From the NCBI GenBank assembly GCA_030684835.1, contig JAUXWZ010000179.1, positions 1 through 64,000 of the forward strand: a stretch of 64,000 nt of DNA, written 5' to 3'. Under the pieces are notes generated by a model, which searched no databases, was not told the DNA's origin, and saw only the letters and a program-made list of their open reading frames with translations. The position numbers and the translations under genes were made by a program. This document shows, one piece after another, positions 18,986-28,595 of the stretch (within the stretch, counting starts at the first letter, position 1; each line of letters begins with the position of its first letter). Origin of the DNA: Beijerinckiaceae bacterium. Lineage in GTDB: Bacteria; Pseudomonadota; Alphaproteobacteria; Rhizobiales; Beijerinckiaceae.

Positions 18986-20300
18986 ACCGTCCAATCAGCG
19001 GCAAGAGCGCGGCAAGCTCTGGCCCGTTTTCGCGCCCGGTCAGCGCCAGCCGCAACGGATGAAATAGCGCCTTGCCCTTGCGCCCGGTCTTGACCTTCAC
19101 GGCTTCGGTCCATTCACGCCAGGTCTGGGCGCCGAACGGCTCGGCAGGCAGCAACTCCGCAGCGTCTCGTAGAAATCCGTCGTCTTCGCGCACAGGATTG
19201 ATCTCGCCAAAGCAGACCTGCGCCCACGGCTCGGCTTCGCCAAGCCTGCTCAGATTGCCGCGCACAGCCAGCCAGAAAGCCTCAGCCTGCGGACCGCCGA
19301 CGCCAAGCGCAGCCAGTCTTTTGGCTACCGACGCGTATGGCAGCAGCAGCAACGTGCGGGCCGAAAGCGCAACAAGATCGGCCTCATCGAATTTCGCCGA
19401 ATTGTGCGACACATGGGAAAGGTCAATCGCGGCGCCCAGTTCTTCGAGCGATGTCACAGCGTGAACACTGTCCGAGGTGCCGGTGAGCACGGCGAGCGCA
19501 GCAACCGCCAGCGCCTCCATGCCCTGCTCCCGCAAGGAACTGATAGACAGCGATCCACTGCGTTTGGAGAGCCCCTCGCCCGAGGCCGTCGCCAGCAGAT
19601 TGTGATGGGCGAACGCCGGCGCAGGCTTTCCGTCGCCCAGCGCCCCAAACAGCTGAAGCTGCACGGCGGTGTTCGTCACATGATCCTCGCCGCGGATGAC
19701 ATGCGTCACGCCAAGGTCGAGGTCGTCCACCACTGAGGGCAGCGTGTAGAGGTAAGCGCCATCCTCGCGCACCAGCACGGGATCGGAAAGCGACGCGCAA
19801 TCGATGCGGCAATGACCGCGCGAAAGATCCTCCCACTCGACAACATCGCGCTCAAGCTGGAATCGCCAGTGCGGCTTGCGGCCCTGCGCCTCTAACTGGG
19901 CGCGATCCTCACTGGTGAGCGACAGGCCGGCGCGATCGTAAACTGGCGGCAGCCCGCGCGCGAGTTGCAGCTTTCGCTTCCGGTCCAGTTCTTCCTGCGT
20001 CTCATAACAGGCGTACAGACGGCCCTGATCGCGCAAGCGCTGCATTGCAGCGTCATAGAGCGCGAATCGGTCGGACTGACGAACCAGCAGGTCGGGCTCG
20101 ATGCCGAGCCAGCCAAGATCTGTCTCGATAATATCCGCGAACTCCCGAGTGGAGCGCGCCAGATCGGTATCGTCAAAACGCAGGATGAAGCGCCCGCCGC
20201 GCTTCTTCGCGAAGAGCCAATTGTAGAGCGCGGTGCGCGCGTTGCCGATGTGGATGCGCCCGGTGGGGGACGGCGCGAAGCGTACGATGGGAGAGGTCAT
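18951..20300 (-). CDS. gltX: glutamyl-tRNA synthetase, short type
   Basis: A 449-residue class I synthetase with HIGN at 17-20 ([17 protein letters not shown]) and the second signature as LSKRSGSLS in place of the common KLSKRHG. Alphaproteobacteria often carry two GltX proteins, one of which charges tRNA-Gln as well or instead; this shorter form with the LSKRSG motif looks like the second type. Which tRNA it serves cannot be decided here. Convergent overlap of 35 bp with the DUF2865 gene. Confidence 0.92.
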   Translation of the reverse strand: MTSPIVRFAPSPTGRIHIGNARTALYNWLFAKKRGGRFILRFDDTDLARSTREFADIIETDLGWLGIEPDLLVRQSDRFALYDAAMQRLRDQGRLYACYETQEELDRKRKLQLARGLPPVYDRAGLSLTSEDRAQLEAQGRKPHWRFQLERDVVEWEDLSRGHCRIDCASLSDPVLVREDGAYLYTLPSVVDDLDLGVTHVIRGEDHVTNTAVQLQLFGALGDGKPAPAFAHHNLLATASGEGLSKRSGSLSISSLREQGMEALAVAALAVLTGTSDSVHAVTSLEELGAAIDLSHVSHNSAKFDEADLVALSARTLLLLPYASVAKRLAALGVGGPQAEAFWLAVRGNLSRLGEAEPWAQVCFGEINPVREDDGFLRDAAELLPAEPFGAQTWREWTEAVKVKTGRKGKALFHPLRLALTGRENGPELAALLPLIGRSRALARLGAHA

Positions 20301-20360
20301 GGCGATTTATTAGCGCAAACGCAAAGCCTCGTCAGCAACCCCAGCGATTTCTCGCAAGCG

Positions 20361-20456
20361 ATGAACATGCATTGGAAATGCGACGGGGCTCTTTCCGAAT
20401 CGCGGGAACGCCCCTACATTCATCTCGTCGTCAACCAACGAAAGGAGGTGATCTAG
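20361..20456 (+). CDS. 31-residue leader-like micro-ORF with an SD mimic at its end
   Basis: A short ORF ending in RPYIHLVVNQRKEVI and a TAG that overlaps the GTG of the next micro-ORF (TAGTG). The last codons contain the extreme Shine-Dalgarno sequence that serves the next ORF. No own ribosome site is obvious, so whether this frame is translated is uncertain. It could instead be the 5' part of a small RNA. Confidence 0.35.
   Translation: MNMHWKCDGALSESRERPYIHLVVNQRKEVI
20441..20453 (+). promoter_or_regulatory. extended Shine-Dalgarno, complementary to 13 nt of the 16S rRNA 3' end
   Basis: AAAGGAGGTGATC is the full complement of the conserved 16S rRNA end GATCACCTCCTTT. Ordinary ribosome sites in this window match four to seven bases. 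It stands 7 bases (from GGAGG) before a GTG start at 20456. Confidence 0.8.
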
Positions 20457-20527
20457 TGTCTCATTGTCATTCGCCGCGAAAGTCGGCCCTGGGACCACTA
20501 TCTCCTCGTGAGTTTCGCCCCGCGTGA
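20456..20527 (+). CDS. 23-residue micro-ORF behind a full-length SD
   Basis: GTG-initiated ORF starting VSHCHSPRKSALG and ending SPREFRPA, then a TGA. It has the strongest ribosome site in the window and is followed 42 bp later by a GC-rich terminator-like hairpin. Its transcript would be short (perhaps 200 nt) and independent of the flanking genes, which are both on the minus strand. The product is rich in Ser, Pro and Arg and is not a membrane peptide. It could be a leader peptide, a small RNA with a ribosome-binding decoy, or a small regulatory protein. Confidence 0.5.
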   Translation: MSHCHSPRKSALGPLSPREFRPA

Positions 20528-20569
20528 GCGGCGCGTAAGAGTCCCCGCCCATCGCGGACAGGACAATGG

Positions 20570-20596
20570 AAGGGCCGCTGCAAGGCGGCCCTTCTT
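20570..20596 (+). terminator. intrinsic terminator-like hairpin after the micro-ORF unit
   Basis: Nine-base perfect stem AAGGGCCGC / GCGGCCCTT (20570-20578 and 20585-20593), loop TGCAAG, followed on the plus strand by CTTGTATTCT. It is also positioned to stop nadE transcripts on the other strand, where the tail is less T-rich. Confidence 0.65.
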
Positions 20597-20646
20597 GTAT
20601 TCTGGAACACCGCAAGCGCGGCCAGTCCGCTTGAGCGCGATCCTTG

Positions 20647-22407
20647 CTATTCCTCGAATCGCTCGGCCGTCCCGACGCCCTTTTTGGGCGAGATGGACGC
20701 ATCAGGCTCGCGGAGCGGCTGGCCCTGATCTCGGAAGCGGTTGACGATTGGATAGCGGCGATCGCGGCCGAAGTTTTTCTTCGTCACTTTCACGCCCGGC
20801 GCCGACTGTCTCCGCTTGTACTCGGCAATGTAGAGCAGCCGCTCGACATTCTTGACGGTTTCAAGATCGTGACCGCGCGCCACGATGTCCGACACGCGCA
20901 TTTCACGTTCGACCAGACATTCCAACACATCATCCAGCACCTCGTAAGGCGGCAGAGAGTCCTGATCCTTCTGATCCTCGCGCAGCTCCGCCGATGGCGG
21001 CTTCACGATGATGTTGTGCGGGATGACTTCGCCTGACGGCCCCTTGGCGCCCGGCGGCAGCCAGCGATTGCGCAGCTCGCACAACCGGAAGACCTGCATT
21101 TTGTAGAGATCCTTGATCGGGTTGAACCCCCCGTTCATGTCGCCGTAGATCGTCGCGTAACCTACCGACATTTCCGACTTGTTGCCCGTCGTCACGAGCA
21201 TCGGACCAAACTTGTTGGACACAGCCATCAGCAGCACGCCGCGCGCGCGGCTTTGCAGATTTTCCTCGGTTATATCGCGCGTACGACCCGCGAATATGCC
21301 GGCAAGCGTCTGCTCAAGGCCTTCAACGGCCGGTGCGATGGGAATGATGTCATAGCGCAAACCGAGCGCGTCGGCGCAGGCTCGCGCGTCCGTCAGCGAT
21401 TCGCTGGACGTGAAGCGGTAGGGAAGCATGATGCAATGCACCCGCTCTGGCCCCAGCGCATCCACCGCCAAAGCCGCGCACAAGGCGGAATCAACGCCGC
21501 CCGAAAGCCCCATCACAACGCCCGGGAAGCGGTTCCTGTCCACGTAATCGCGCAGGCCCACCATGCAAGCCAGATAATCGGCCTCGTCGCCTTCAGGCGC
21601 GAGCGCCTTGGGCGCCTCTTCGATACGCCATTCGCCCTTGACCCGAGCCAGCGCGATGGAGGCTACGACGGATTGGAACGCGGGCAATTGCGCCGCCAAA
21701 GAGCAATCGCCATTCAGAGCAAACGAGCCGCCATCAAAAACGAGTTCGTCCTGCCCGCCGATTTGGTTGAGATAAACAAGCGGCAAACCGCTCTCGGCGA
21801 CGCGCGCCACGGCAATCCCCAAGCGCTCATCATGCTTGCCGCGCCAATACGGCGAACCGTTGGGCACAAGGAGGACTTCAGCGCCCGTCTCCACCAGCGT
21901 CTCCACAACGTCTGGCGTCCAGATATCTTCGCAGACCGGCAGGCCGATCCGCACGCCGCGGAACGACACTGGTCCCGGCGCCCTGCCCGGCTCGAAGACG
22001 CGCTTCTCGTCGAACACGCCGTAATTTGGCAAATCGACCTTGAAGCGCACGGCCTCGATTCGCCCGCCATCCAGCAGCGCGTAGCCGTTGAAGCAACGCC
22101 CCTCCTCCGCCCACGGGACACCGACGAGCAAGGCAGGTCCGCCGTCCGTCGTCTCGCGCGCGAGATCTTCAAGCGCAGAACGGCAGGCCTCCAGAAAAGC
22201 GGGCTTCAGAACGAGATCCTCTGGCGGGTAGCCCGAGAGAAACAGTTCTGAAAACATGACGAGGTCGGCGCCCTGCGCCGCGGCCTGCGCGCGAGCGGCG
22301 CGGACGCGGTCGGAATTTCCGGCGATGTCGCCGACGGTGCAATCGATCTGCGCGAGGGCGATGACGAGCCGGTCAGCCGGGCGTGAATTTGTGCTCATAG
22401 ACCGCAT
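20647..22407 (-). CDS. nadE: glutamine-dependent NAD+ synthetase
   Basis: A 586-residue two-domain enzyme making NAD+ from deamido-NAD+, ATP and glutamine. The N-terminal nitrilase-like glutaminase (about 1-270) begins LVIALAQIDCTVGDIAGN, with the catalytic cysteine in GLPVCEDIWTPD. The C-terminal synthetase has the PP-loop GLSGGVDSALCAALAVDALG, and the GNKSEMSVGYATIYGDMNGGFNPIKDLYK region follows. Two ATGs (22407 and 22398) are possible starts; neither has a strong ribosome site. It converges on the short plus-strand micro-ORF unit. Confidence 0.95.
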   Translation of the reverse strand: MRSMSTNSRPADRLVIALAQIDCTVGDIAGNSDRVRAARAQAAAQGADLVMFSELFLSGYPPEDLVLKPAFLEACRSALEDLARETTDGGPALLVGVPWAEEGRCFNGYALLDGGRIEAVRFKVDLPNYGVFDEKRVFEPGRAPGPVSFRGVRIGLPVCEDIWTPDVVETLVETGAEVLLVPNGSPYWRGKHDERLGIAVARVAESGLPLVYLNQIGGQDELVFDGGSFALNGDCSLAAQLPAFQSVVASIALARVKGEWRIEEAPKALAPEGDEADYLACMVGLRDYVDRNRFPGVVMGLSGGVDSALCAALAVDALGPERVHCIMLPYRFTSSESLTDARACADALGLRYDIIPIAPAVEGLEQTLAGIFAGRTRDITEENLQSRARGVLLMAVSNKFGPMLVTTGNKSEMSVGYATIYGDMNGGFNPIKDLYKMQVFRLCELRNRWLPPGAKGPSGEVIPHNIIVKPPSAELREDQKDQDSLPPYEVLDDVLECLVEREMRVSDIVARGHDLETVKNVERLLYIAEYKRRQSAPGVKVTKKNFGRDRRYPIVNRFRDQGQPLREPDASISPKKGVGTAERFEE

Positions 22408-22444
22408 TTAGCCCGCCGCTTGCCCTCCGGCAATGGCGCCCGCG

Positions 22445-23059
22445 TCAGGCAGGCAGCCCAAGCTCGCGCAGGTCGCGGGCAAGCTTGTCCGGCGTCTCGA
22501 AGCAGAGGGCGGTCATACCCACATCCCGCGCAGCGGCGACATTGGCCGTATTGTCATCAATAAACACGCAATCTGACGCCTTGAGCCCGAATCTGTCGAG
22601 GAACAGCCGGAAGATCGCAGACGATGGCTTTACGATCCGCTCGCGCCCCGACACGATCACGCCTTCAAAACCCGCAAGGAACGGATAGTGCGCGCACGTC
22701 TCGTCAAATTTTTCGGCCGGGAAATTCGTGATCGCAAAAGTGCGAACGCCCGCCGCGCGCAACGTCTCAAGAATGACGACGCTGCCATTGATGGGGCCGT
22801 AAATCGTCTCCTGCCAGCGCGGGTCATAGAGCGCGATAATATCCGTATATTCTGGAAAACGCGCCGTCAGTTCTGCGGTCGCGTCCTTGTAGGTCGCACC
22901 GGCGTCGAGCGCGCCGTGCCACGACAGCGTGCAAACTTCAGTAAGAAAACGATCGAGCTCACCCCTGTCCGTGATCACTTTTTCGAATAGAAAACGCATA
23001 TCCCAGCGCACCAGCACATTGCCGATATCAAAGACGACGATGCGGGGCGGCGCGCTCAT
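22445..23059 (-). CDS. HAD-superfamily hydrolase (YihX-like)
   Basis: A 204-residue HAD phosphatase. Motif I is VFDIGNVLVRWD: the nucleophile aspartate is present and the +2 position is glycine, as in the YihX/haloacid-dehalogenase-like group. Motif II is FAITNFP, motif III lies in RIVKPSSAIF, and motif IV is CVFIDDNTANVAAA. A sugar phosphate is a likely substrate but cannot be named. Its start overlaps the dioxygenase stop (ATGA), and the two genes are probably co-translated. Confidence 0.85.
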   Translation of the reverse strand: MSAPPRIVVFDIGNVLVRWDMRFLFEKVITDRGELDRFLTEVCTLSWHGALDAGATYKDATAELTARFPEYTDIIALYDPRWQETIYGPINGSVVILETLRAAGVRTFAITNFPAEKFDETCAHYPFLAGFEGVIVSGRERIVKPSSAIFRLFLDRFGLKASDCVFIDDNTANVAAARDVGMTALCFETPDKLARDLRELGLPA

Positions 23060-23844
23060 TGGAAAAGATACGCGTCCATAGCCAGCAGTCCGTAGTCATA
23101 GCTCGTGTGGATGCGCTTTCCCTTGACGCCGGCGCCCGCGCCCATCGCGAAAGGAAGTGGCAAAAAGTGCTCATCGCGCGGATGGTTCTCGCGCGCAAAG
23201 GGCGCACGCGTGCGGTAGTCGGCGATGGCGTCTACGTCGCCAGCCTCGACTTTTTCCGCGACCCATTCGGTAAATTCGCGCACCCAGTCACGCACGGGCG
23301 CATTCATGTCGCGGCGCGACCGCGAAAGCTCCCACAGATTATGCGTCAGGCTGCCGGACCCGACGATCATCACGCCTTCATCGCGCAATTGCGCGAGCGC
23401 CTCGCCCAGCGCCACATGATGCGCGGAGCCAAGCTCCGGCTGAACCGACACTTGCACCACCGGTATGTCGGCCTGCGGATACATGAGCGACAGCGGCACC
23501 CATGTGCCGTGGTCGAAGCCACGATTGACGACCGCCTGCGCCTCAAAGCCAGTATCGGTCAGCAATTGCGTCGCGCGCACAGCAAATTCTGGGGCGCCGG
23601 GAGCGGGATAGACAATCTCGAAGAGCGGCTGCGGAAAGCCTCCAAAATCGTAGATCATCTGCGGACTGGCATCGGCTGACAGAAGCGGCGCTTCACTCTC
23701 GAAATGCGCCGTAGCGATGAGAATAGCCTTGGGGCGCGGCAGATCTTTCGCGATCGTCAGAAAAAAATCGCGTGCAGGACTCGGCTGAATGGCCGTCATG
23801 GGCGACCCGTGCGAAACGAAAAGGGCGGGCATGCGATTGGACAT
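23056..23844 (-). CDS. LigB-type class III extradiol dioxygenase-like protein (DODA/YgiD family)
   Basis: A 262-residue protein. It has the family N-terminus PALFVSHGSPMTAI with the metal-binding histidine, TAHFESEAP, the catalytic RGFDHGTWVPLSLMYP block and GSGSLTHNLWEL. Members open catechol rings or bind zinc and act on L-DOPA. Start at 23844 (MSNRMPALF) is chosen; the longer frame to 23898 adds unrelated sequence. The four-base overlap with the HAD gene indicates one operon. The substrate is not known. Confidence 0.87.
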   Translation of the reverse strand: MSNRMPALFVSHGSPMTAIQPSPARDFFLTIAKDLPRPKAILIATAHFESEAPLLSADASPQMIYDFGGFPQPLFEIVYPAPGAPEFAVRATQLLTDTGFEAQAVVNRGFDHGTWVPLSLMYPQADIPVVQVSVQPELGSAHHVALGEALAQLRDEGVMIVGSGSLTHNLWELSRSRRDMNAPVRDWVREFTEWVAEKVEAGDVDAIADYRTRAPFARENHPRDEHFLPLPFAMGAGAGVKGKRIHTSYDYGLLAMDAYLFQ

Positions 23845-23954
23845 GGATTTTGCGCTTTGATGCAAAGGACCGATGGAAGGAAACTGTCGCTTCAACATAG
23901 TGACGCGGCGGCGTCACGCCAAATGCGCCAGCGCAAGCGGTTCCTTGCACGGGT

Positions 23955-24308
23955 TCAGACGAGCCCCAGCGTTTGGGCGATGGCCGCCATCCAGACGCTT
24001 GCGACAATGAGCAGCGCCGCCAGCACGGCGGCCGATCCCATATCTTTGACGACCTTGATTTGAGGATGAATTGCAGGCGTGACGTGGTCGCAAAGCTTTT
24101 CGATGCAAGTATTGAGCAGCTCAACCGCCATCAACAAAAGCACGACACAGATCAGCGCAATTTTTATCCAAAGCGTCTGCCCGATGATGAGCGCCGCCGG
24201 AATGACGACAATCAGAGCAAGCACTTCCTGCCGCACGGCGCGTTCCGTGCGCACAGCAAAGATGAGCCCCGCACATGAATTGCGGAACGCGGCGATCCAC
24301 GCATCCAT
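23955..24308 (-). CDS. dgkA: diacylglycerol kinase (DgkA, small membrane type)
   Basis: A 117-residue membrane enzyme with three hydrophobic helices. It phosphorylates diacylglycerol to phosphatidic acid in the inner membrane. The catalytic ELLNTCIEKLCD block and KDMGSAAVL are intact. A GGAGGGGGGG-type ribosome site precedes the ATG at 24308. It lies 26 bp downstream of the DAHP synthase gene, so the two could share a transcript. Confidence 0.93.
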   Translation of the reverse strand: MDAWIAAFRNSCAGLIFAVRTERAVRQEVLALIVVIPAALIIGQTLWIKIALICVVLLLMAVELLNTCIEKLCDHVTPAIHPQIKVVKDMGSAAVLAALLIVASVWMAAIAQTLGLV

Positions 24309-24334
24309 GCTCAAAGCCCCCCCTCCGAAACGCT

Positions 24335-25717
24335 TTATTCTGCGGCGTGCACCTGCGGCGCCTGACTGGCGCGTTCGGTCTTTAATAGCTCCGCAATCAG
24401 GAACGCCACCTCGATCGCTTGCTCCGCATTGAGGCGCGGATCGCAGAATGTGTGATAGCGATCGCTGAGATCGCCTTCGCTGATGGCGCGCGCGCCGCCC
24501 GTGCATTCCGTGACGTTCTTGCCTGTCATCTCAAGATGGACGCCACCCGCGTTGGTGCCTTCAGCCTGATGAACCGCAAAGAACGTACGTATCTCGCTCA
24601 TCACGCGCTCGAAGGGTCGAGTCTTGTAACCCCCTGCCGAGATCGTGTTCCCGTGCATGGGATCGCACGACCACACCACCGTGCGCCCCTCGCGCTTCAC
24701 CGCGCGAATGAGCGCAGGCAGATGATCCACGACGCGCTCGGCCCCGAAGCGGCAGATCAGCGTCAATCGCCCTGCCTCGTCTTCGGGGTTCAGGACGTCG
24801 ATCAGCCGCAGCAGATCATCGGGCTTCAGCGACGGGCCGCACTTGAGGCCGATGGGGTTCTTCACCCCACGGCAATATTCGACATGTCCGTGATCAGCCT
24901 GGCGCGTGCGGTCGCCGATCCACAGCATGTGGCCAGACGTGGCGTAATAGTCGCCTGTCGTCGAGTCGACGCGGGTCATTGACTGCTCAAAGCCCAGCAA
25001 CAACGCCTCGTGCGAGGTGTAGAAATCCGTCGCGCGCAATTCCTGGTGCTTTTCCGCGTCCAGGCCAATGGCGCGCATGAAGCCGAGCGTCTCGGTAATG
25101 CGGTCGGCCAGTTCGCGATAGCGATGCGACTGCGGCGAATCCTGCACGAAGCTCAGCATCCAGCGATGCGCGTTCTCAAGGTTTGCGTAGCCGCCCGTGG
25201 CGAACGCGCGCAATAGGTTCAGCGTCGCCGCCGACTGCCGATAGCCTTCCAGCAATCGGCGCGGATCAGGCATGCGCCCATCTGGGGTAAAGTCGATATC
25301 GTTGATGATATCGCCTTTGTAACTTGGCAATTCCACGTCGCCGCGTTTTTCTGTTGGCGCGGAACGCGGTTTGGCGAATTGGCCGGCGATACGGCCAACC
25401 TTCACGACCGGCGACGCGCCCGCAAAAGTGAGCACCACCGCCATCTGCAGGAACACGCGAAAGAAATCCCGGATGTTATCGGCTGAATGTTCTGCGAAGC
25501 TTTCGGCGCAATCGCCGCCTTGCAGCAAAAATGAATGGCCCTTTGCGACGTCGCCCAATGCACGCTTGAGTTTGCGCGCCTCGCCCGCAAACACCAGCGG
25601 CGGATACCCCGCCAGGGTCTTCTCAACAGCGACGAGTCCCGCCGCGTCGGGATAGGTCGGCACCTGCTGGATCGGCTTTGCTCTCCAGCTTTCTGGGGTC
25701 CAGCGATCTGCAGCCAT
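24335..25717 (-). CDS. 3-deoxy-7-phosphoheptulonate synthase, class II
   Basis: A 460-residue class II (plant-like, AroA-II) DAHP synthase that condenses phosphoenolpyruvate and erythrose 4-phosphate, the first step of the shikimate pathway. It has the [47 protein letters not shown] and [10 protein letters not shown] blocks that line the active and metal sites. Start at 25717 is supported by GGAG eight bases upstream; the in-frame start at 25753 is weaker. An 18-bp palindrome about 100 bp upstream may be an operator. Confidence 0.94.
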   Translation of the reverse strand: MAADRWTPESWRAKPIQQVPTYPDAAGLVAVEKTLAGYPPLVFAGEARKLKRALGDVAKGHSFLLQGGDCAESFAEHSADNIRDFFRVFLQMAVVLTFAGASPVVKVGRIAGQFAKPRSAPTEKRGDVELPSYKGDIINDIDFTPDGRMPDPRRLLEGYRQSAATLNLLRAFATGGYANLENAHRWMLSFVQDSPQSHRYRELADRITETLGFMRAIGLDAEKHQELRATDFYTSHEALLLGFEQSMTRVDSTTGDYYATSGHMLWIGDRTRQADHGHVEYCRGVKNPIGLKCGPSLKPDDLLRLIDVLNPEDEAGRLTLICRFGAERVVDHLPALIRAVKREGRTVVWSCDPMHGNTISAGGYKTRPFERVMSEIRTFFAVHQAEGTNAGGVHLEMTGKNVTECTGGARAISEGDLSDRYHTFCDPRLNAEQAIEVAFLIAELLKTERASQAPQVHAAE

Positions 25718-25814
25718 ATCCGTCACTCCGGGGCCGTCTAGGCCCATACACATCAGGATTTCGAAGCTTCGCCGGCCGACGAAGCCCCAGAAAGACCGGG
25801 CTTATACACGAGCG

Positions 25815-25832
25815 ATCTCGCAAATGCGAGAT
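25815..25832. promoter_or_regulatory. 18-bp near-perfect palindrome between gor and the DAHP synthase gene
   Basis: ATCTCGCA (25815-25822) and TGCGAGAT (25825-25832) are exact complements around a central AA. It lies 30 bp past the gor stop and about 98 bp before the DAHP synthase start on the same strand. No T-run follows on either side, so an operator is more likely than a terminator. No regulator is adjacent. Confidence 0.4.
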
Positions 25833-25861
25833 AAGGCGGATCAAAGGACCGTCTATTCCGG

Positions 25862-27238
25862 TCAGCGCTCGTGGCGGGCGGTGCGGGTGCGCATGGTGAC
25901 GAGTTCTTCCGAGGCTGTCGGATGCACCGCCATTGTGGCGTCAAGGTCCGCCTTGGTGACACCCATTTTCATGGCGACGCCGATCAACTGGATCATCTCG
26001 CCAGCCTCGTGCCCCAGGATGTGGACGCCAAGCACCTTGTCGGTCTTGCCGTCCACGATGATCTTCATCAGCACTTTCTCATCGCGGCCCGACAGAGTTG
26101 CGCGCATCGGCCGAAACGAAGCCCGGTAAATGTCCACAATGTCGAACCGTTCCCGTGCGGCCTGCTCCGTGAGACCGACAACGCCCAGCTCCGGCGTGGT
26201 GAACACCGCCGTCGGGATTTTTTCTGGATCGCAGGAGATGTCCTTCCCGCCGAAAAGACGATCCGCCAACGTGTGCCCCTCCCGGATCGCCACGGGAGTG
26301 AGATTATTCAGGTCCGTGACATCGCCGACAGCGAAGACCGATGGAGCGCTGGTCCGCGACAGTGCGTCGACCTTGACCGCGCCATTCTCACGCAATGCGA
26401 CGCCCGCCTTTTCGAGCCCAAGCCCAGACGTATTCGGCCGTCGGCCGGTCGCCACCAGCGCCTGATCGGCCATGACGTGGGCGCCGTCAGTGAGCGTAAC
26501 TCGCAGGCCTTCCGGCGTCTTTTCGTACATCGCCGGCACGGCGCAAAAATGAAACTTCACGCCAGCGTGCGCCAATGCGTCCCGCAGGCCGACGCGCACG
26601 TCCTCGTCAAAGCCACGCAGGATGTTGTCGGCGCGCATGGCCACCGTCACCTCGCTGCCCAGTCGCGCAAATACGCTCGCGAACTCAAGGCCGATATAGC
26701 CGCCGCCCAAAACGAAAAGCCGCTTCGGCAGTTCAGGCAGATCGAAAATCTCGTTGGACGTGATCGTATGCTCGATGCCGGGCGCGTTCGGCAATTTGGT
26801 TGGCTCGCCGCCCGTGGCGACAAGAATGTATTTCGCCCGCACGAGACGGCCGTCGTTGACGATCCGCACTTCGTTGGGGCCTTCAACAACCGCCCGGCTT
26901 TCAACGATCTCGACCTTCGCGCCATCAAGCCCCTTGCGATAAAGGCCCGACAGACGCGTGATCTCTTTCTCTTTCGCCTCGACAAGTTTGCGCCAGTCGA
27001 ACTGCGGCGGCTGCGAAATCGTCCAGCCAAATCCGGCCGCGTCCGCGAACTCGTCAACAAAGCGGCTTGCATAAACGTAGAGTTTTTTCGGCACGCAGCC
27101 GCGGATCACGCAAGTGCCGCCAATACGAAACTCTTCCGCAATCATCACACGGGCGCCGTAGCCCGCAGCAATACGGGCCGAGCGCACGCCGCCAGAGCCA
27201 GCGCCTATGACAAAAAAGTCGACATCAAAGTCGGGCAT
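25862..27238 (-). CDS. gor: glutathione-disulfide reductase
   Basis: A 458-residue FAD/NADPH pyridine-nucleotide disulfide oxidoreductase that reduces oxidised glutathione in the cytoplasm. FAD site IGAGSGGVRSARIAA near the N-terminus, redox pair Cys43/Cys48 in GGTCVIRGCVPKK, NADPH site VLGGGYIGLEFASVF and C-terminal active histidine in VHPTASEE. Residues after the GYIGLE motif (MRAD) fit NADPH preference. A DUF2059 gene lies upstream, 12 bp before its start, and rpiA lies beyond that, all on the same strand; together they form a likely operon. Confidence 0.95.
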   Translation of the reverse strand: MPDFDVDFFVIGAGSGGVRSARIAAGYGARVMIAEEFRIGGTCVIRGCVPKKLYVYASRFVDEFADAAGFGWTISQPPQFDWRKLVEAKEKEITRLSGLYRKGLDGAKVEIVESRAVVEGPNEVRIVNDGRLVRAKYILVATGGEPTKLPNAPGIEHTITSNEIFDLPELPKRLFVLGGGYIGLEFASVFARLGSEVTVAMRADNILRGFDEDVRVGLRDALAHAGVKFHFCAVPAMYEKTPEGLRVTLTDGAHVMADQALVATGRRPNTSGLGLEKAGVALRENGAVKVDALSRTSAPSVFAVGDVTDLNNLTPVAIREGHTLADRLFGGKDISCDPEKIPTAVFTTPELGVVGLTEQAARERFDIVDIYRASFRPMRATLSGRDEKVLMKIIVDGKTDKVLGVHILGHEAGEMIQLIGVAMKMGVTKADLDATMAVHPTASEELVTMRTRTARHER

Positions 27239-27250
27239 GCGCTCGCCTGA

Positions 27251-27775
27251 TTAGAGAGAATGACCCTTTTTGCGCATCTCTTCGCGCACGCGGGTCATCA
27301 GGTCTTCCGACATCCGGCGATTCCATACGTCGAGCGCCGCCATCATCTGGTCGATGACCTGCGGCTGCATCATGACATATTGCTTGCCAGCGTCAGACTT
27401 GAAGAAAGTCGCGGTGTCTTTGAGCGCTTTTTCGCTCATCACGCTGGCGAAATAGCGCGCCGTCGTGTCCACCATTTCCACGTCGCGTTTGTCGAACTCC
27501 GGCTTCAGAGCCTTCACGGTTGCAATCAGATCGTTCCGCAATTCCGGGCGCGTGCGCGACAGCGTGTTGACCAGACTATCGGCGAGCTGCGGATAAAACA
27601 GATCGTAAGTCTTGGAGATGCCCGTAAGGACAACGACTTCACGCGCCGCTGCAACGTGCGCCGCCGTTATCTGCAAAGGAGGTATCGCGGGCGCCAGCTG
27701 TTGGGCGGAGACAGGAGCAACGAGCGCGCCAAACGCGACTGCCGCAGCGCCGAAAACGAGGCTTTTGAACTTCAC
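27251..27775 (-). CDS. DUF2059-family secreted protein
   Basis: A 174-residue protein from a GTG at 27775 with a GGGAG ribosome site; the ATG at 27808 is rejected because it would put a charged stretch before the signal peptide. Signal peptide residues about 3-27 end in VSAQ. The helical mature part with MVDTTARYFASVMSEKALKDTATFFKSDAGKQY is the typical DUF2059 core. Function of the family is unknown; it is found in many alphaproteobacteria next to rpiA and gor, as here. Confidence 0.87.
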   Translation of the reverse strand: MKFKSLVFGAAAVAFGALVAPVSAQQLAPAIPPLQITAAHVAAAREVVVLTGISKTYDLFYPQLADSLVNTLSRTRPELRNDLIATVKALKPEFDKRDVEMVDTTARYFASVMSEKALKDTATFFKSDAGKQYVMMQPQVIDQMMAALDVWNRRMSEDLMTRVREEMRKKGHSL

Positions 27776-27804
27776 GTGTCGTCTCCCCTTGGTATCCGGG
27801 TAAA

Positions 27805-28521
27805 TCATCTCGACCTGCGCCCTTCGGGCGAACCAATCACTTCAACGCCGTCGGGCGCTGCAACGATGATGGCGTCCGCGAGCCCCAGGAACAATCCATG
27901 CTCCATCACGCCGGGCACGCCCGCAAGCGCGCAAGCGAGGGCTTCTGCATCCGGGATCACGCCCAGACTGCAATCGAATATATAGTGACCGCCGTCCGTG
28001 ACGAATGTGGCCCCATCCATGGTCTGGCGCAAAACCATCTCGCCTGCACAATCCACCGACTTCAGCGCCGCAGCAATTGCGCGGCGGGTCGCTTCAACCC
28101 CGAACGGCGCGACCTCCACAGGCAGCGGAAAGCGGCCCAGTCGCTCGACGCGCTTCGAACCATCCGTAATCACGATCATGCGCGCAGAAGCGCGGGCAAC
28201 GATCTTTTCCCTCAGGAGCGCGCCACCACCGCCTTTGATCAGGCGCAGCCCCGGATCGAATTCGTCTGCGCCATCAATAGTCAGGTCTAATTCGGGCGTT
28301 TCATCCAGCGTGGTCAAAGGCACGCCGAGGCTTTCCGCCTGCGCCCGGGTCGCTTCAGATGTCGGCACGCCAACAACATTCAGACCGCCCCGCACCCGCT
28401 CTGCCAAGAGATCCACGAAATGCTTCGCCGTCGAGCCGGTGCCAAGACCAAGGCGCATTCCCGGCTGAACGTATTTCACCGCCATCGCGGCGGCTTCACG
28501 CTTCAGATCGTCCGGCGACAT
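27805..28521 (-). CDS. rpiA: ribose-5-phosphate isomerase A
   Basis: A 238-residue RpiA that interconverts ribose 5-phosphate and ribulose 5-phosphate in the pentose phosphate pathway. [12 protein letters not shown] binds phosphate, [31 protein letters not shown] is the catalytic stretch, and [21 protein letters not shown] follows. GAGG lies before the ATG at 28521. It is followed by the DUF2059 gene (29 bp gap) and gor, same strand. Confidence 0.96.
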   Translation of the reverse strand: MSPDDLKREAAAMAVKYVQPGMRLGLGTGSTAKHFVDLLAERVRGGLNVVGVPTSEATRAQAESLGVPLTTLDETPELDLTIDGADEFDPGLRLIKGGGGALLREKIVARASARMIVITDGSKRVERLGRFPLPVEVAPFGVEATRRAIAAALKSVDCAGEMVLRQTMDGATFVTDGGHYIFDCSLGVIPDAEALACALAGVPGVMEHGLFLGLADAIIVAAPDGVEVIGSPEGRRSR

Positions 28522-28595
28522 CGCAGCCTCGTTCGGGAGCGCAAAAGGGAGAGCGCCGGATAGCCGACCGTGCCCGGAAACGCAATGGTGCGACA

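Noticed and set aside
21253-22251. A 332-codon plus-strand frame
   Set aside because: Antisense to nadE. No recognisable product.
25871-27250. A 459-codon plus-strand frame
   Set aside because: It is the exact antisense of gor, which has every catalytic motif. Long antisense frames are common in high-GC DNA. No ribosome site and no protein-like pattern.
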